Shown: positions 43,728 to 52,548, counted from the first letter of the stretch. The stretch: DNA of 64,000 nucleotides from Phycisphaerales bacterium (GCA_029260515.1 JAJDDC010000096.1:1-64000), one strand, 5' to 3'. A program made the numbers and translations. The notes: a model not told the origin generated them from the letters alone.

Positions 43728-45733
43728 CGTGTCGTGTCCTTTCGGATTCTGGTGATGGCGAGGAAACCCAGGCCCGTGGCCGCGAGCAGCGGCAGGGCGA
43801 GCGCGGCGCTCGACGGGCGGCGGCTGGTCTGGAGCGATTCGATGCTGGCGCGCAGGTCGGCAAGCTCGGCGGCCATGGTCTCGTTGCGGCTCTGGACTTC
43901 CGCCAGATCACCGGCCTGCTCGGCGATGAGTTCGCCCTGAGCGTCCACGACGCCGCGGAGTTCCTGGACCGCGGCGGCGGCGTAGATGGTCAGGGGGTAG
44001 GTGTCCACCTGGAGGATCTCGGAGCCGTCGGGGAGCAGCTCGCCCGAGCCCTGGACGTGCTCGGGGAAGATCTGTGCGAACTCCTGGGCGATGACGTTGA
44101 GGTAGCGGTGGTCGGCGATGCTCTCGTGCGTTGCTTTGTAGGCGTCGGTGTACTCGAAGCTGACGAGTCGCACGCGATCGAGCGTGTCGAGCGCGTCGGT
44201 CACGGTCTCGACTTCGGTCTTGATGCGGCGGTCGGAGTTGGCGAGCCACGAGCCGGCGGCGGTCTTGGAGGCGTTGCCGCTGACTTCGAGCTTGTTGGTG
44301 ATCGGGACGTTGCCGACACCGAGGCTTCCGCTGACGAGGAGGCCATTGGCGGGGGCGCCGGTGAGGATCCCGATCGAGAGCCCGCCATTGGTCTGCGCCC
44401 AGAGCTTGGTGTTGCCATCGACCTGGAGGCGGAGGGGGTCGTTCGTCCCCCCTGCCGTCGTGTTGCAGCGGAACAGTGCGTCGTTGTCGACAGTCACATC
44501 GAGCGGCCCGGCGTCGAACGCGAGGTCGGACTCGACGCCTTGGCCGCCATCGAACTTGCCCGCCCATCCGGATCCTGCGGCTGTGCCCTGGACCGCGACC
44601 GATCCGACGGCGCCGGTAACGTTGAGCCCGTGGACACCCTGCCCGGTGGTGCTGAAGGACTGTCCGTAGACGCCGGCGCCCACGCCGCTCGCATTGGCTG
44701 CGAAACCGATCACGCCATTCCCCAGGTCCGTCTGGGTCAGTCCGAACACACCTTGGGCGCTTCCGGTGGTGGAGGTCGCCTCGCCGACGACGCCGACACC
44801 GCCGGAACTGGCGGACTGGCCGTAAACGCCGACCGCGGAGGTTCCCGTCGTGGCGGTCGCGAGGCCGCGGACGCCGACGCCCGAGGTGGAATCAGCCTGG
44901 CCGGTGACGCCGAAGGTGGATCCGGTGGCGGAGTTGGCCTGGCCGAAGACGCCCGAGCCGTCGGGCGAGTAGGAGAGGCCGAAGACGCCGAAGTTGACGC
45001 CGCCGGCGCCGAGGGCGGCGCCGAAGACGCCGTACCCGCCGAGGGACGAGTTGACACCGCGGACCGCCTGCTGCGCGGAGGTGGTCCGGACCTCGAGGGG
45101 CATGGAGGGGGTCATGGTGCCGATGCCGACGTTGCCGCCGGTGTAGTAGGTGTTGGCGCCCGAGGAGACCCAGAGGCCCTGGGGGCCGACGGTGTAGTCG
45201 TCGTCGGGGTTGCCGAAGCCGCCCAGTCCGCCCGGGTCGGCGTTGGGGTCGAAGCCGGCGCCCTGGGGATCGAGGAGCGGGTTGCGTGATGTGTTGCGCG
45301 AGAGCGAGAGGCTCGCGTTGGAGCGGGCTTCCTCGGCGGCGAGAGCCGCGGCGCGTGCCTGCTCGTCAGAGATGTTGGTCACGCCCGGCTCGATGCGCTG
45401 GCGGGGGGTGAGGGTGACGTAGTCGCCGTCGCCCGAGGGCGCACGGACGCTGACCTCGAGCCAGCCGGCGGCGCTTGCGCCGAAGTCGAGGGTGGCCTTG
45501 AAGGCGCCGTCGGCCAGCGTGTGCGCGGGCAGCTCGATCGTGTCGCCGATCTGGGCGCCGGCCTCTGCCGAATCAAAGAGTCGGAAGCGCAGATCCGCGG
45601 AGCTGTCCACGGGTGCGTCGAGGTACGAGAGTGTTCCCTCGTAGACCACGGGCTCTGCGAGCGCGGGGGTCCCGAACGTGACGGCGACGGCGAGACCACA
45701 GGCCGTGGCCAGGACAGAACTCCAGCATTGCAT
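43724..45733 (-). CDS. Secreted S74-domain (tail-spike-like) protein A with C-terminal anchor, first gene of operon
   Basis: This is a 669-residue paralogue with an N-terminus of its own (signal peptide of about 28 residues ending TPALAEP) and the shared beta domain. A long glycine-repeat stem follows (GVRG, GVYG, GVVG, GVFG, GVIG, GVYG, GVHG), then a variable segment, an S74 domain (NSDRRIKTEVETV), a coiled coil and a membrane helix (ALALPLLAATGLGFLAITR). ATG 45733 is chosen because the codons further upstream (to 45982) do not encode a signal sequence. Transcription probably starts in the 267-bp gap shared with the divergent oxidoreductase gene. Confidence 0.88.
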   Translation of the reverse strand: MQCWSSVLATACGLAVAVTFGTPALAEPVVYEGTLSYLDAPVDSSADLRFRLFDSAEAGAQIGDTIELPAHTLADGAFKATLDFGASAAGWLEVSVRAPSGDGDYVTLTPRQRIEPGVTNISDEQARAAALAAEEARSNASLSLSRNTSRNPLLDPQGAGFDPNADPGGLGGFGNPDDDYTVGPQGLWVSSGANTYYTGGNVGIGTMTPSMPLEVRTTSAQQAVRGVNSSLGGYGVFGAALGAGGVNFGVFGLSYSPDGSGVFGQANSATGSTFGVTGQADSTSGVGVRGLATATTGTSAVGVYGQSASSGGVGVVGEATSTTGSAQGVFGLTQTDLGNGVIGFAANASGVGAGVYGQSFSTTGQGVHGLNVTGAVGSVAVQGTAAGSGWAGKFDGGQGVESDLAFDAGPLDVTVDNDALFRCNTTAGGTNDPLRLQVDGNTKLWAQTNGGLSIGILTGAPANGLLVSGSLGVGNVPITNKLEVSGNASKTAAGSWLANSDRRIKTEVETVTDALDTLDRVRLVSFEYTDAYKATHESIADHRYLNVIAQEFAQIFPEHVQGSGELLPDGSEILQVDTYPLTIYAAAAVQELRGVVDAQGELIAEQAGDLAEVQSRNETMAAELADLRASIESLQTSRRPSSAALALPLLAATGLGFLAITRIRKDTTR

Positions 45734-46000
45734 GGCGGGCTCCAGCTTTGCGATGCCGCGTCGGACACTCCGAACGACGAGCTCTCGCGATGTGTGGGGG
45801 GTCGCGTGCGGTCCATCCCCACCGGGGGACATCCCCCGGCTCGCCAATCCCCTCGGTTCATGGTTTATCAGGGAGGTCCGGTAATGGCAAGGATTGTGAT
45901 CGCTGTGGGTTACCGTGATTGCGGGGGAGGCCGGTGACGCCGGGCTCGCCCGCGATCGCGGGCGGACCGTGGGCGTGTACACTCGCTCGCTCCGTCACGC

Positions 46001-47029
46001 ATGAGCGTTCCACCCATCAACGTCGGCGTCGTCGGCCTCGGGTTCATCGGGGCGGTGCATGTGCGCGCGTACGGCGCGGGCGGCACGCGTGACGCGTGCC
46101 GGCTGGTCGCGGTGTGTGACCGCGACGGATCGCGGCTCGACGGGCGGGCGTTCGTGGGCGGCAACCTGAAGGCGGAGGACGCCGAGCCGCTGTTCGATCC
46201 GTCACGCGCCGCGACGTACACCGATCCCGCGGCGCTGCTCGACGACGAACGCGTGGACCTCGTGAGCGTGTGCACACCCACCGACACGCACGTGGACCTG
46301 GCGATCGCGGCACTGGACGCGGGCAAGCACGTGCTGGTCGAGAAGCCGCTGGCGATCCGGGCGTCGGAGGTCGAACGCCTGGCGGAACGGGCGCGGGGCT
46401 CGGACCGATTGTGCGTGCCCGCGATGTGCATGCGCCACTGGCCGGGCTGGGATACGCTGATCGGGATGGCCCGCTCGGGCGAGCACGGCAAGGCCCTCAG
46501 CGCCCGGTTCGAGCGGATGGGGGCGCCGCCCAGGTGGTCGAGCTTCTACGCGGACGCCGCCCGCTCGGGCGATGCGCTGTTCGACCTGCACATCCACGAC
46601 GTGGACATGGTGCACGCGTGCTTCGGGGCGCCCCGGGAGGTCCACGCGGTGGGTCGCCCGGGGCACGTGTCGGCGAGCTACAGGCTCGAGGGCGGGCCTC
46701 CGTTGGTGATCGCCGAGGGCGGGTGGTTGTCGGACCCGGAGGCCGCGTTCCGGATGCGGTACGTCGTGGAGTTCGAGCGGGCGCTGGTGGAGTTTGATTT
46801 CGGACGCGAGCCGGCGATGAGCGTGCTTGTCGGGGGCGAGCTGCGGAGCCCGGAGCTGGACACCCGCACCGGGTGGGAGGCGCAGGCGGCGCGGGTTGTG
46901 CGCGCGGTTGCGTCGGGCGAAAGGACGAGGCTGCCGACGCTCGACGACGCGCTGGCCGTGACGCGGACGCTCGAAGCGGAGCTGGAGTCGCTGCGGACCG
47001 GGCGCCCCGTCGGCATGGGGCGCGGCTGA
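46001..47029 (+). CDS. Gfo/Idh/MocA-family oxidoreductase
   Basis: This 342-residue protein has the NAD(P)-binding Rossmann start (VGVVGLGFIGAVHVRAY), the CTPTDTHVDLAIAALDAGKHVLVEKP motif with the catalytic-region EKP, and a C-terminal alpha/beta domain with LHIHDVDMVHACFGAPREV. Members oxidise or reduce sugar rings and cyclitols with NAD(P). It lies divergent from the S74 operon and ends back-to-back with the sodium:solute symporter gene: the TGA stops of both are adjacent (TGATCA), leaving no spacer. The substrate is unknown, but a shared sugar pathway with the symporter is plausible. Confidence 0.92.
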   Translation: MSVPPINVGVVGLGFIGAVHVRAYGAGGTRDACRLVAVCDRDGSRLDGRAFVGGNLKAEDAEPLFDPSRAATYTDPAALLDDERVDLVSVCTPTDTHVDLAIAALDAGKHVLVEKPLAIRASEVERLAERARGSDRLCVPAMCMRHWPGWDTLIGMARSGEHGKALSARFERMGAPPRWSSFYADAARSGDALFDLHIHDVDMVHACFGAPREVHAVGRPGHVSASYRLEGGPPLVIAEGGWLSDPEAAFRMRYVVEFERALVEFDFGREPAMSVLVGGELRSPELDTRTGWEAQAARVVRAVASGERTRLPTLDDALAVTRTLEAELESLRTGRPVGMGRG

Positions 47030-48748
47030 TCAGCGTGGCGGTGGTTCGGACGTGGGGGAGGTTACGACGGCGTCTGCGCGCGCGCTCTGGCCGAGCACGC
47101 AGACGCCCGTCGCCAGCGCCGTCGCGATCGAGAGCTTCCAAGGGAACGCGAGCCCGAGCACGAACGAGAGTGCCCTCAGGAATCCCTCCTGGGCGGACAC
47201 GCCCGAGGGGGTGGCGGGTGATGCCGCGCGGAGAACATCGATCTGCCCGAGCATCCACCGGAGCGAGGGCAAATCCAGCGCAAGCGACCACGCGGCCGGT
47301 TCCATGAGCACGACCGCGAGGAACCCGGCGGCGAGAGCGGCCACGACGCTCGCGGTCGAGCCGCGCCGGGTGAAGAGCGCGGTGAAGTACACGCCCAGGA
47401 GCCCCGAGTATGCGTAGACCATGACGCCGAGGGCGAAGTCGATGAGCGTCTGCCCGCTGGAGCGCTGCCAGAAGACGCAGCCGGTCGCGAAGAGTGCGAG
47501 GATCAGGCCCCAGCCGACAACGGCGGCGCGACCGACCCTGACGTAGTGGACCGGGTCGCGATCCGGCGCCCAACGCGTGTAGAAGTCGCTCACAAACGTC
47601 GAGGACATCGCGTTGATGGCGGAGTTCAGGCTCGAGAGACCAGCGGCGAATAAGCCGGCCATCATCAACCCCGTCATACCCGCTGGCATCTCGCGGAGGA
47701 TGAAGTTGAGGAAGATGGTCCGCGAGTCGTCGGGCGCCGAGAGCGGGGCGGCCGCGCCCATGACTTCGGGGCGTTGGTAGAACACGAACAGCAGCAGACC
47801 CACGCCCATGAACAGCAGGACCACGGGCAGGCCCACGAGCTGGGCCGCGATGACGGACCACGAGCCGGCCCGCGCCGAGCGGCACGTGAGCATGCGCTGG
47901 ACGAGGTCCTGGTCCGTGCCGTACGCGCCGACGCCCAGGAGCGTGAACCCGACGAGGATCGCCCAGAGCGAATAGGGAGCGCGCGGGTCGGTCGAGAGAC
48001 TGATGAGCGTGAGCTTCCCGCTGTCGCCGCTGCCCGCGGCGGCGGAGCCCGGCGCCTCGGCGAGTACGCGCGCGATCTCGCCCACGCCAACCGGGATTTT
48101 TACAAGAAGCAACGTGATCGCAGCAACGACCGCGGCGAGGAACACAAAGGTCTGTAGCACATCGGACCAGATAACGCTCGAGATCCCGCCCGCGAGTGTG
48201 TAGACGATGCCGACACTGGCCATCAGCGCGATCGCGGCGACGAGCTGCCAGGCGGGTATGTGCTGGGTGTCTGGGGGCTCGCCGAAGAGGATGAGCGACG
48301 CGGGCAACGCGACGATGAACAAGCGGGCGCCCGAGGCGAACACGCGACCGAGCATGAACATCGCGGACGCGGACCGCTTGGCGGTTGGCCCGAACCGTGC
48401 ATCGAGCAGCTGGTAGACCGTCGCGACCCTGGCGCGGTAGAACGCGGGGATGAACCAGATGGCGATGGCGATCGCGGCGAGCATCATCCCAAGGCTGCTG
48501 GCGAGGTACGTCAGATCGCCGACGTACGCCTGCTGCGGGCCCCCGATGAACGTGGCGGCCGACAGGCTGGTCGCGAGGATTGAGATCGATACTGCCCACG
48601 CCGGCATCCGTCTGGCGGCCAGGAAGTAGTCATCGGTCGAACGCTGGGCGCGGAGCGCGAACACGACGCCGGTGACGATGAGAACAGCGAAGTACGCGCC
48701 GAGGACGAGCCAATCGAGCGGCGCGAAGCCGGCCGCGAGCGTGAGCAT
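47030..48748 (-). CDS. Sodium:solute symporter (SSS family)
   Basis: This 572-residue membrane protein has 13-14 hydrophobic segments and SSS-family marks: STDDYFLAARRMPAWAVSISILATSLSAATFIG in the first loop, GGISSVIWSDVLQTFVF, GAYGTDQDLVQRML and AGLSSLNSAINAMSSTFVSDFY. This set is like SglT and sialic-acid/sugar symporters. It couples uptake to sodium, fitting a marine or saline habitat. The start ATG 48748 aligns with the family. Substrate specificity cannot be read from sequence. Confidence 0.93.
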   Translation of the reverse strand: MLTLAAGFAPLDWLVLGAYFAVLIVTGVVFALRAQRSTDDYFLAARRMPAWAVSISILATSLSAATFIGGPQQAYVGDLTYLASSLGMMLAAIAIAIWFIPAFYRARVATVYQLLDARFGPTAKRSASAMFMLGRVFASGARLFIVALPASLILFGEPPDTQHIPAWQLVAAIALMASVGIVYTLAGGISSVIWSDVLQTFVFLAAVVAAITLLLVKIPVGVGEIARVLAEAPGSAAAGSGDSGKLTLISLSTDPRAPYSLWAILVGFTLLGVGAYGTDQDLVQRMLTCRSARAGSWSVIAAQLVGLPVVLLFMGVGLLLFVFYQRPEVMGAAAPLSAPDDSRTIFLNFILREMPAGMTGLMMAGLFAAGLSSLNSAINAMSSTFVSDFYTRWAPDRDPVHYVRVGRAAVVGWGLILALFATGCVFWQRSSGQTLIDFALGVMVYAYSGLLGVYFTALFTRRGSTASVVAALAAGFLAVVLMEPAAWSLALDLPSLRWMLGQIDVLRAASPATPSGVSAQEGFLRALSFVLGLAFPWKLSIATALATGVCVLGQSARADAVVTSPTSEPPPR

Positions 48749-48875
48749 CGGCGGAGCGTACCTCGGCGAGGCACGCGGGGCGCTGGCATGATCGGCGACG
48801 GGCCCGGAACGATGATGGCGGTTCGCTCAGCGCCCATGCGCCGACGGATTTCCCGGCGAGGTCAGGGGTGTCGAC

Positions 48876-49298
48876 TTGGACGCGGTCGGCTCATCGTCGA
48901 AGACCGCGCGAGCAGGCGGGGCGCCGAGGTCCTCGAAGTGGCCTCGCCTGCTCGCGCCTGCCGAGGCCGCGATGCGCACGGTGTTCACGGGAGGATATGC
49001 GCTCTGCCTTGACGCCATGCTGCGAACGCTCGGTTGCGCGCGATTCGATCTCGGATACGAGCCCGATCGGTTCTTGCTCGCAGAGTCCAACCTATTCGAG
49101 GCCCACACCATTTTCGCCGAAGTCCGCGGCCCCGATCACAAGGACACACTGGAATGTGTCCGTGGCCTTATTGACCTCTCCGACTCCTGGCAAGCCGCCG
49201 AACCGAACAAGGGCTACGACGCCAAGGCCGCCGAGTGGAGGGCAAAGCTCGAAGCTGCGGCCCCGCCACCCGAGCCTGTAGCCGCACCAAATGATTGA
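48876..49298 (+). pseudogene. Fragment of a Ser/Thr kinase TPR tail
   Basis: The reading frame (140 codons) matches only the very end of planctomycete TPR-containing Ser/Thr kinases. RTVFTGGYALCL is followed, after a non-matching insertion of about 20 residues, by LFEAHTIFAEVRGPDHKDTLECVRGLIDL and then DSWQAAEPNKGYDAKAAEWRAKLE, a tail pattern I associate with that family. Kinase domain, membrane helix and nearly all TPRs are missing, and no start or ribosome binding site is convincing. It therefore looks like a decayed remnant. It adjoins a truncated tRNA and small orphan ORFs, suggesting the region was disturbed by an integrating element. Confidence 0.55.
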
Positions 49299-49351
49299 AT
49301 CATCTCCGCGTCAAGACGGGCACATGGTTGGGGTCGTGAGATTCCGCGTGC

Positions 49352-49684
49352 TTGCCAAACGGCAGGCAGGGCAGCAGGCTCGGGGCATGGCGGGCCAACG
49401 ACGGCTCTCGCGGGCCGTCGGGTGCAAAGCGGGCGAACGGACTCGAACCGTCAACATTCAGCTTGGAAGGCGGAAAGCCCCTCGCGCAAGCCCTTGGTCT
49501 TCCAGATACTTCCGCGCGTGCGCACAAGACCCCCGGCCATACTCACAGCGATTCGCTGAATCGCCGCGCTGATGCTCCGGGTTTGTCCAAGGTCGTGGAT
49601 GCGTGGCCGACGCTACCGCCAGCAATCCAGGCCGGCGTGCTCGCGTTGATCGCTGCCTTCGCCGAGGAGGCCGCCCGTGACTAA
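49352..49684 (+). CDS. Orphan ORF reading through a tRNA fragment (element-scar type)
   Basis: The 110-codon frame includes the peptide RANGLEPSTFSLEG, produced by reading the minus strand of a tRNA-Gly 3' half. It then reaches VVDAWPTLPPAIQAGVLALIAAFAEEAARD, a small helical segment. This combination is familiar from planctomycete integrase loci beside tRNA genes, though I see no integrase here. Only the C-terminal part (about 49580-49684) may be a real coding remnant; the start is unknown. It overlaps the next gene by 8 bp. Confidence 0.35.
   Translation: MPNGRQGSRLGAWRANDGSRGPSGAKRANGLEPSTFSLEGGKPLAQALGLPDTSARAHKTPGHTHSDSLNRRADAPGLSKVVDAWPTLPPAIQAGVLALIAAFAEEAARD
49428..49473 (-). other. 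Truncated tRNA-Gly (TCC) 3' half, likely attachment-site remnant
   Basis: The minus strand reads CCGCCTTCCAAGC (anticodon TCC region), then GGTTCGAGTCC (T-arm) and CGCCCGC plus T as the acceptor 3' strand. The 5' half with the complementary GCGGGCG and D-arm is absent. Integrases commonly recombine at tRNA 3' halves, leaving such duplicates. Confidence 0.6.
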
Positions 49685-49922
49685 ACAACGTGACAAGCCG
49701 AGGAAATCTGGCGAACCGTCGCCGGTGATCAAACTGAGCGGTGATCCGGCCACAGACCCGATAGCGGCGAGACAGATTCATGCCTGCGCAGTACCTGGGG
49801 CCATCTTCGGCGACGCTCTCCGGTACCAGCTCGAGGGGCTTTTCGAGGGGCTCCGGCTCGCCCAGTCCGCCCACACGTACGTGGACGACCTGATGCGGCG
49901 GCTGTACGCCCCGACATACTGA
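49677..49922 (+). CDS. Small hypothetical protein in the element scar
   Basis: This 81-residue protein starts at GTG 49677 with GAGGAGG directly upstream, overlapping the previous frame by 8 bp, so translation looks genuine. It has a basic, Pro-rich start (TKQRDKPRKSGEPSP) and a predicted helical C-terminal half (FGDALRYQLEGLFEGLRLAQSAHTYVDDLMRRL). I recognise no family. By position it may be cargo of the former integrated element. Confidence 0.5.
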   Translation: MTKQRDKPRKSGEPSPVIKLSGDPATDPIAARQIHACAVPGAIFGDALRYQLEGLFEGLRLAQSAHTYVDDLMRRLYAPTY

Positions 49923-49961
49923 TACCTGGTGAGAACAGCGAGTGATCGGTGGCATGCAATG

Positions 49962-49992
49962 AAAAACGCCGCAGACAGGTGTCTGCGGCGTT
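49962..49992 (-). terminator. Rho-independent terminator of the third PEP-CTERM-like gene
   Basis: A 12-bp perfect stem (AACGCCGCAGAC at 49965-49976, GTCTGCGGCGTT at 49981-49992) has a 4-nt loop, with TTT continuing on the minus strand. It may also act weakly on the plus strand. Confidence 0.82.
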
Positions 49993-50058
49993 CGTGCTTG
50001 TTGGCGTAGGAGGGGGGCTACCCGCCTTGGCCTATCGCTGAAGGGGGCGTTGCGAGGT

Positions 50059-50784
50059 TCAGCGTCGACGGCGGCCGAACAGGAGCGGGATGCCAAGCAC
50101 CGCGAGAGTGGACGGTGCTGGGGTGACGTTGATGTTGTCGTAGAAGATGCCCGAGCCTTCGAAGTTGCTCGCGACGCTGAAGAATCCGAACTGAAAGAGC
50201 TGGCCCTCGAGCGAGCCGTCGATGGCGAGGTCCATCGAGTACCCAGTCCAATCGACCGGAGTGTTGGTCATGTCGATGGTGACGAAGTTGGTCAGCGCGA
50301 AACCGTTATTCGGATCGAGCGTCTTGATGAACGCGACCGCGGTCGAGTCGCCCTCGATGTTTCCGAGCTTGGCGTCGTACGAGAACGTCCATGTGCTGCC
50401 GATATCGGCGGCGCCGATAGTGGACTCCTGGAAGACATTGGCCTCGATGAGGAGGCCGTTGCCGTGATCTGCGTTGTTGTAGTCGTTGTAGACGCTGAGC
50501 TGCTGCTGGCCCTGCGGGGGTCCGCCCTCGCCGCTCACAATGGCGGAGAACGCCGGACCGCCATTGGGCGCCGGAAACGCAAAGTAGTTGTACAAGAAGC
50601 CGCCGCCGGCATCGAAGACGTTGGCCCCGACCAGCCAGCCATCGTCGCCGAGTGCGGTCGGAGAGGCCATGTTGAGCCCCTCAAAATCCTGGGAGTACGC
50701 CGAGATGTCGGCCATCGCGGCGGGCACAACGCCCAGTGCGAGCACGACGCCGCAGCACATGCCGCGCTTCAGAATGCTTTTCAT
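50059..50784 (-). CDS. Secreted protein with PEP-CTERM-like anchor (3)
   Basis: This 241-residue protein has a signal peptide (about 1-26, ending PAAMAD), a beta-sandwich-like body containing YSQDFEGLNMASPTALGDDGW and SYDAKLGNIEG (typical of jelly-roll carbohydrate-binding or choice-of-anchor regions), and a C-terminal tail NVTPAPSTLAVLGIPLLFGRRRR. The Pro-Ala-Pro, hydrophobic and Arg parts are those of a PEP-CTERM signal. A LacI-type operator lies 110 bp upstream, so it may be induced with the glucan-use genes and help bind or organise the polysaccharide. ATG 50784 follows a GAGAGACACC leader. Confidence 0.82.
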   Translation of the reverse strand: MKSILKRGMCCGVVLALGVVPAAMADISAYSQDFEGLNMASPTALGDDGWLVGANVFDAGGGFLYNYFAFPAPNGGPAFSAIVSGEGGPPQGQQQLSVYNDYNNADHGNGLLIEANVFQESTIGAADIGSTWTFSYDAKLGNIEGDSTAVAFIKTLDPNNGFALTNFVTIDMTNTPVDWTGYSMDLAIDGSLEGQLFQFGFFSVASNFEGSGIFYDNINVTPAPSTLAVLGIPLLFGRRRR

Positions 50785-51238
50785 GGTGTCTCTCTTTCTC
50801 ATGGTCGGCACCGAGCCAACGTGTCCGCGTTTCTTCTCTCATCTCGATGACGAGTCCAACGGAACGCCTCAGCCCGTCTTCCTCGGAGTAAACCGTAACA
50901 GTTTCAATCGTCCGCGGTCAAGGGGGTTTTTGAGCATGCCAGAACACATGCCAAACAAATGCGGTAATGATCTCGTTTCTAGGCTTAACCGGGTCTGTCG
51001 TGTGGCCGCGATAGAGGCTGTCCGTGTCGAGAATCAGTGTTCTGAGGTTCCGGAACAGTGTCATTCGCGACTCCGCCCAACATCACCCATGACGAGCGAC
51101 GGAGATGACCTTGGGCTGGCCTGAGTTCTGGAATGACTCGAGTAGCCGGGCTCACCGAGTTTCTGCCGGCACTGTCTGTACAGAGTGTGTGAGGGTCAGT
51201 GCCGTAGCGATAAACCTCGTCCTGAGCCGATCGCCCTG
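50785..51238. other. Intergenic region upstream of PEP-CTERM-like gene 3
   Basis: This 454-bp gap has no supported gene. It carries the palindrome at 50895-50905 and an imperfect version (GGAACAGTGTC, 51052-51062), so it is probably the control region of the minus-strand gene at 50059-50784. The remainder is the 3' flank of the ATPase gene. Confidence 0.55.
50895..50905. promoter_or_regulatory. LacI-type operator candidate A
   Basis: GTAACAGTTTC fits the palindrome GNAACWGTTNC shared by five sites in this locus. It lies 110 bp before the PEP-CTERM-like gene start at 50784. Confidence 0.55.
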
Positions 51239-52369
51239 CTAGGCGATCGCTCGTGCGTCGCCCTCGGCCTCGAAAAGGTGTACCAGGGCGGGATCGACGG
51301 CGAGGGTGAGCGGATCGTCCGCGCGTACCTCGCTGTCCAGCTTCATCCGGGAGATGGCGCGCTCGTTCGTGGGTGTCTGAAAGACAATGTCGGCGTCTTC
51401 CCCGAGGGGATCTACCGAACGCACGGTCGTACGCACGCACGCGAAGCCCGGCGTGGTGGCAGATTTGAGTGGTTTGAAGTGCTGCGGGCGTACGCCGAGC
51501 GTCATGGGCCGGTCCTGGCTCAGAGTAAAACGCCCGCTGAGGCTCGCCGGCAGATCGACGGCGATTGGCTGCTGGGCCTCTCCCTGCCCGGCCCGCTCGT
51601 GGAACACCCACGCCTCCCCCCGGCGGCGGACAGTGCCCTCAAAGAAGTTCATGTGCGGGCTTCCAATGAACGACGCCACGAATCGTGTTGAGGGCCGCTG
51701 ATACACATCCATGGGTGTGCCAACTTGCTGCACAGTACCGCCGTCCATCACCACGATCCGGTCGCCGAGCGACATCGCCTCTTCCTGGTCGTGGGTGACG
51801 TAGATCGTTGTCGTGCGGAGTCGCTGATGGAGGGCCTTGAGCTCGGTGCGCATCGTGGCCCGGAGCTTTGCGTCGAGGTTGGACAGCGGCTCGTCGAAGA
51901 GGTACACCGCCGGCTCCCGGACGATCGCCCGCCCGACGGCGACCCTCTGACGCTGCCCGCCGGAGAGGTGGGCAGGTCGCCGGTCGAGCATGTCGGTCAG
52001 GCCCAAGAGTTCGGCGGCGTCGGAGACGCGGCGGTCGATCTCTGCCGATGGCAGACGCCGCAGGCGCAGAGCGAACGCGAGGTTCTTCCGGACACTCATG
52101 TGGGGATAGAGCGCGTAGCTCTGGAAGACCATCGCAATATCGCGGTCCTTGGGCGCGACGTCGTTGACCACCCGCTCCGCGATGCGGATGGAACCGCTGG
52201 TCACCGTCTCGAGGCCGGCGACCATCCGGAGGGTGGTGGACTTGCCGCACCCGGACGGGCCGACGAGGACGAGGAACTCGCCGTCCGCGATCTGGATCGA
52301 GACCCCGCGCACGGCGTCCACACCGCCTGGGTACGTTTTGCCGACATTGTCGAGCTGGACGATCGCCAT
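51239..52369 (-). CDS. Sugar ABC transporter ATP-binding protein (UgpC/MsmK type)
   Basis: This 376-residue ATPase has Walker [10 protein letters not shown] at 37-45, signature LSGGQRQR at 135-142, Walker B VYLFDEP at 155-161 and [10 protein letters not shown], followed by the C-terminal OB/TOBE domain (about 245-370) that marks the MalK/UgpC/MsmK group. These ATPases drive sugar importers and often serve several permease sets. It lies about 2.7 kb from the permease genes, on the same strand as them and divergent from the GH1 gene, and probably powers that importer. ATG 52369 gives the standard start ([16 protein letters not shown]). Confidence 0.95.
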   Translation of the reverse strand: MAIVQLDNVGKTYPGGVDAVRGVSIQIADGEFLVLVGPSGCGKSTTLRMVAGLETVTSGSIRIAERVVNDVAPKDRDIAMVFQSYALYPHMSVRKNLAFALRLRRLPSAEIDRRVSDAAELLGLTDMLDRRPAHLSGGQRQRVAVGRAIVREPAVYLFDEPLSNLDAKLRATMRTELKALHQRLRTTTIYVTHDQEEAMSLGDRIVVMDGGTVQQVGTPMDVYQRPSTRFVASFIGSPHMNFFEGTVRRRGEAWVFHERAGQGEAQQPIAVDLPASLSGRFTLSQDRPMTLGVRPQHFKPLKSATTPGFACVRTTVRSVDPLGEDADIVFQTPTNERAISRMKLDSEVRADDPLTLAVDPALVHLFEAEGDARAIA

Positions 52370-52548
52370 GATCGATGAGGATAGCGACCAGACCGCGCGA
52401 ACCGCTCGCCCGGTCGGGGGTCTGTCACTGGGCGACCCGGCTAAGATCCGCACCGCCAGGGGCGGGGTACCCGTCCCGGGGCGAAGATAATTCAGGGGCC
52501 TCGCGCACGAACTTCTCTTTCCCGACCGCTCTTGACGACGAGATTGCC

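Noticed and set aside
37842-45733. Prophage explanation for the S74 genes
   Set aside because: Signal peptides, C-terminal membrane helices, dockerin-like partner and absence of any phage structural, lysis or integrase gene argue for a cellular operon.
46497-48599. Long minus-strand frame (about 700 codons) across the symporter gene in another frame
   Set aside because: Shadow of the sodium:solute symporter gene: Arg/His/Pro-rich with no motif; the symporter frame has all the family marks.
51052-51062. GGAACAGTGTC as a sixth LacI operator
   Set aside because: One base departs from the palindrome (GTG in place of GTT), and it is far from any start, so I left it out of the site list.
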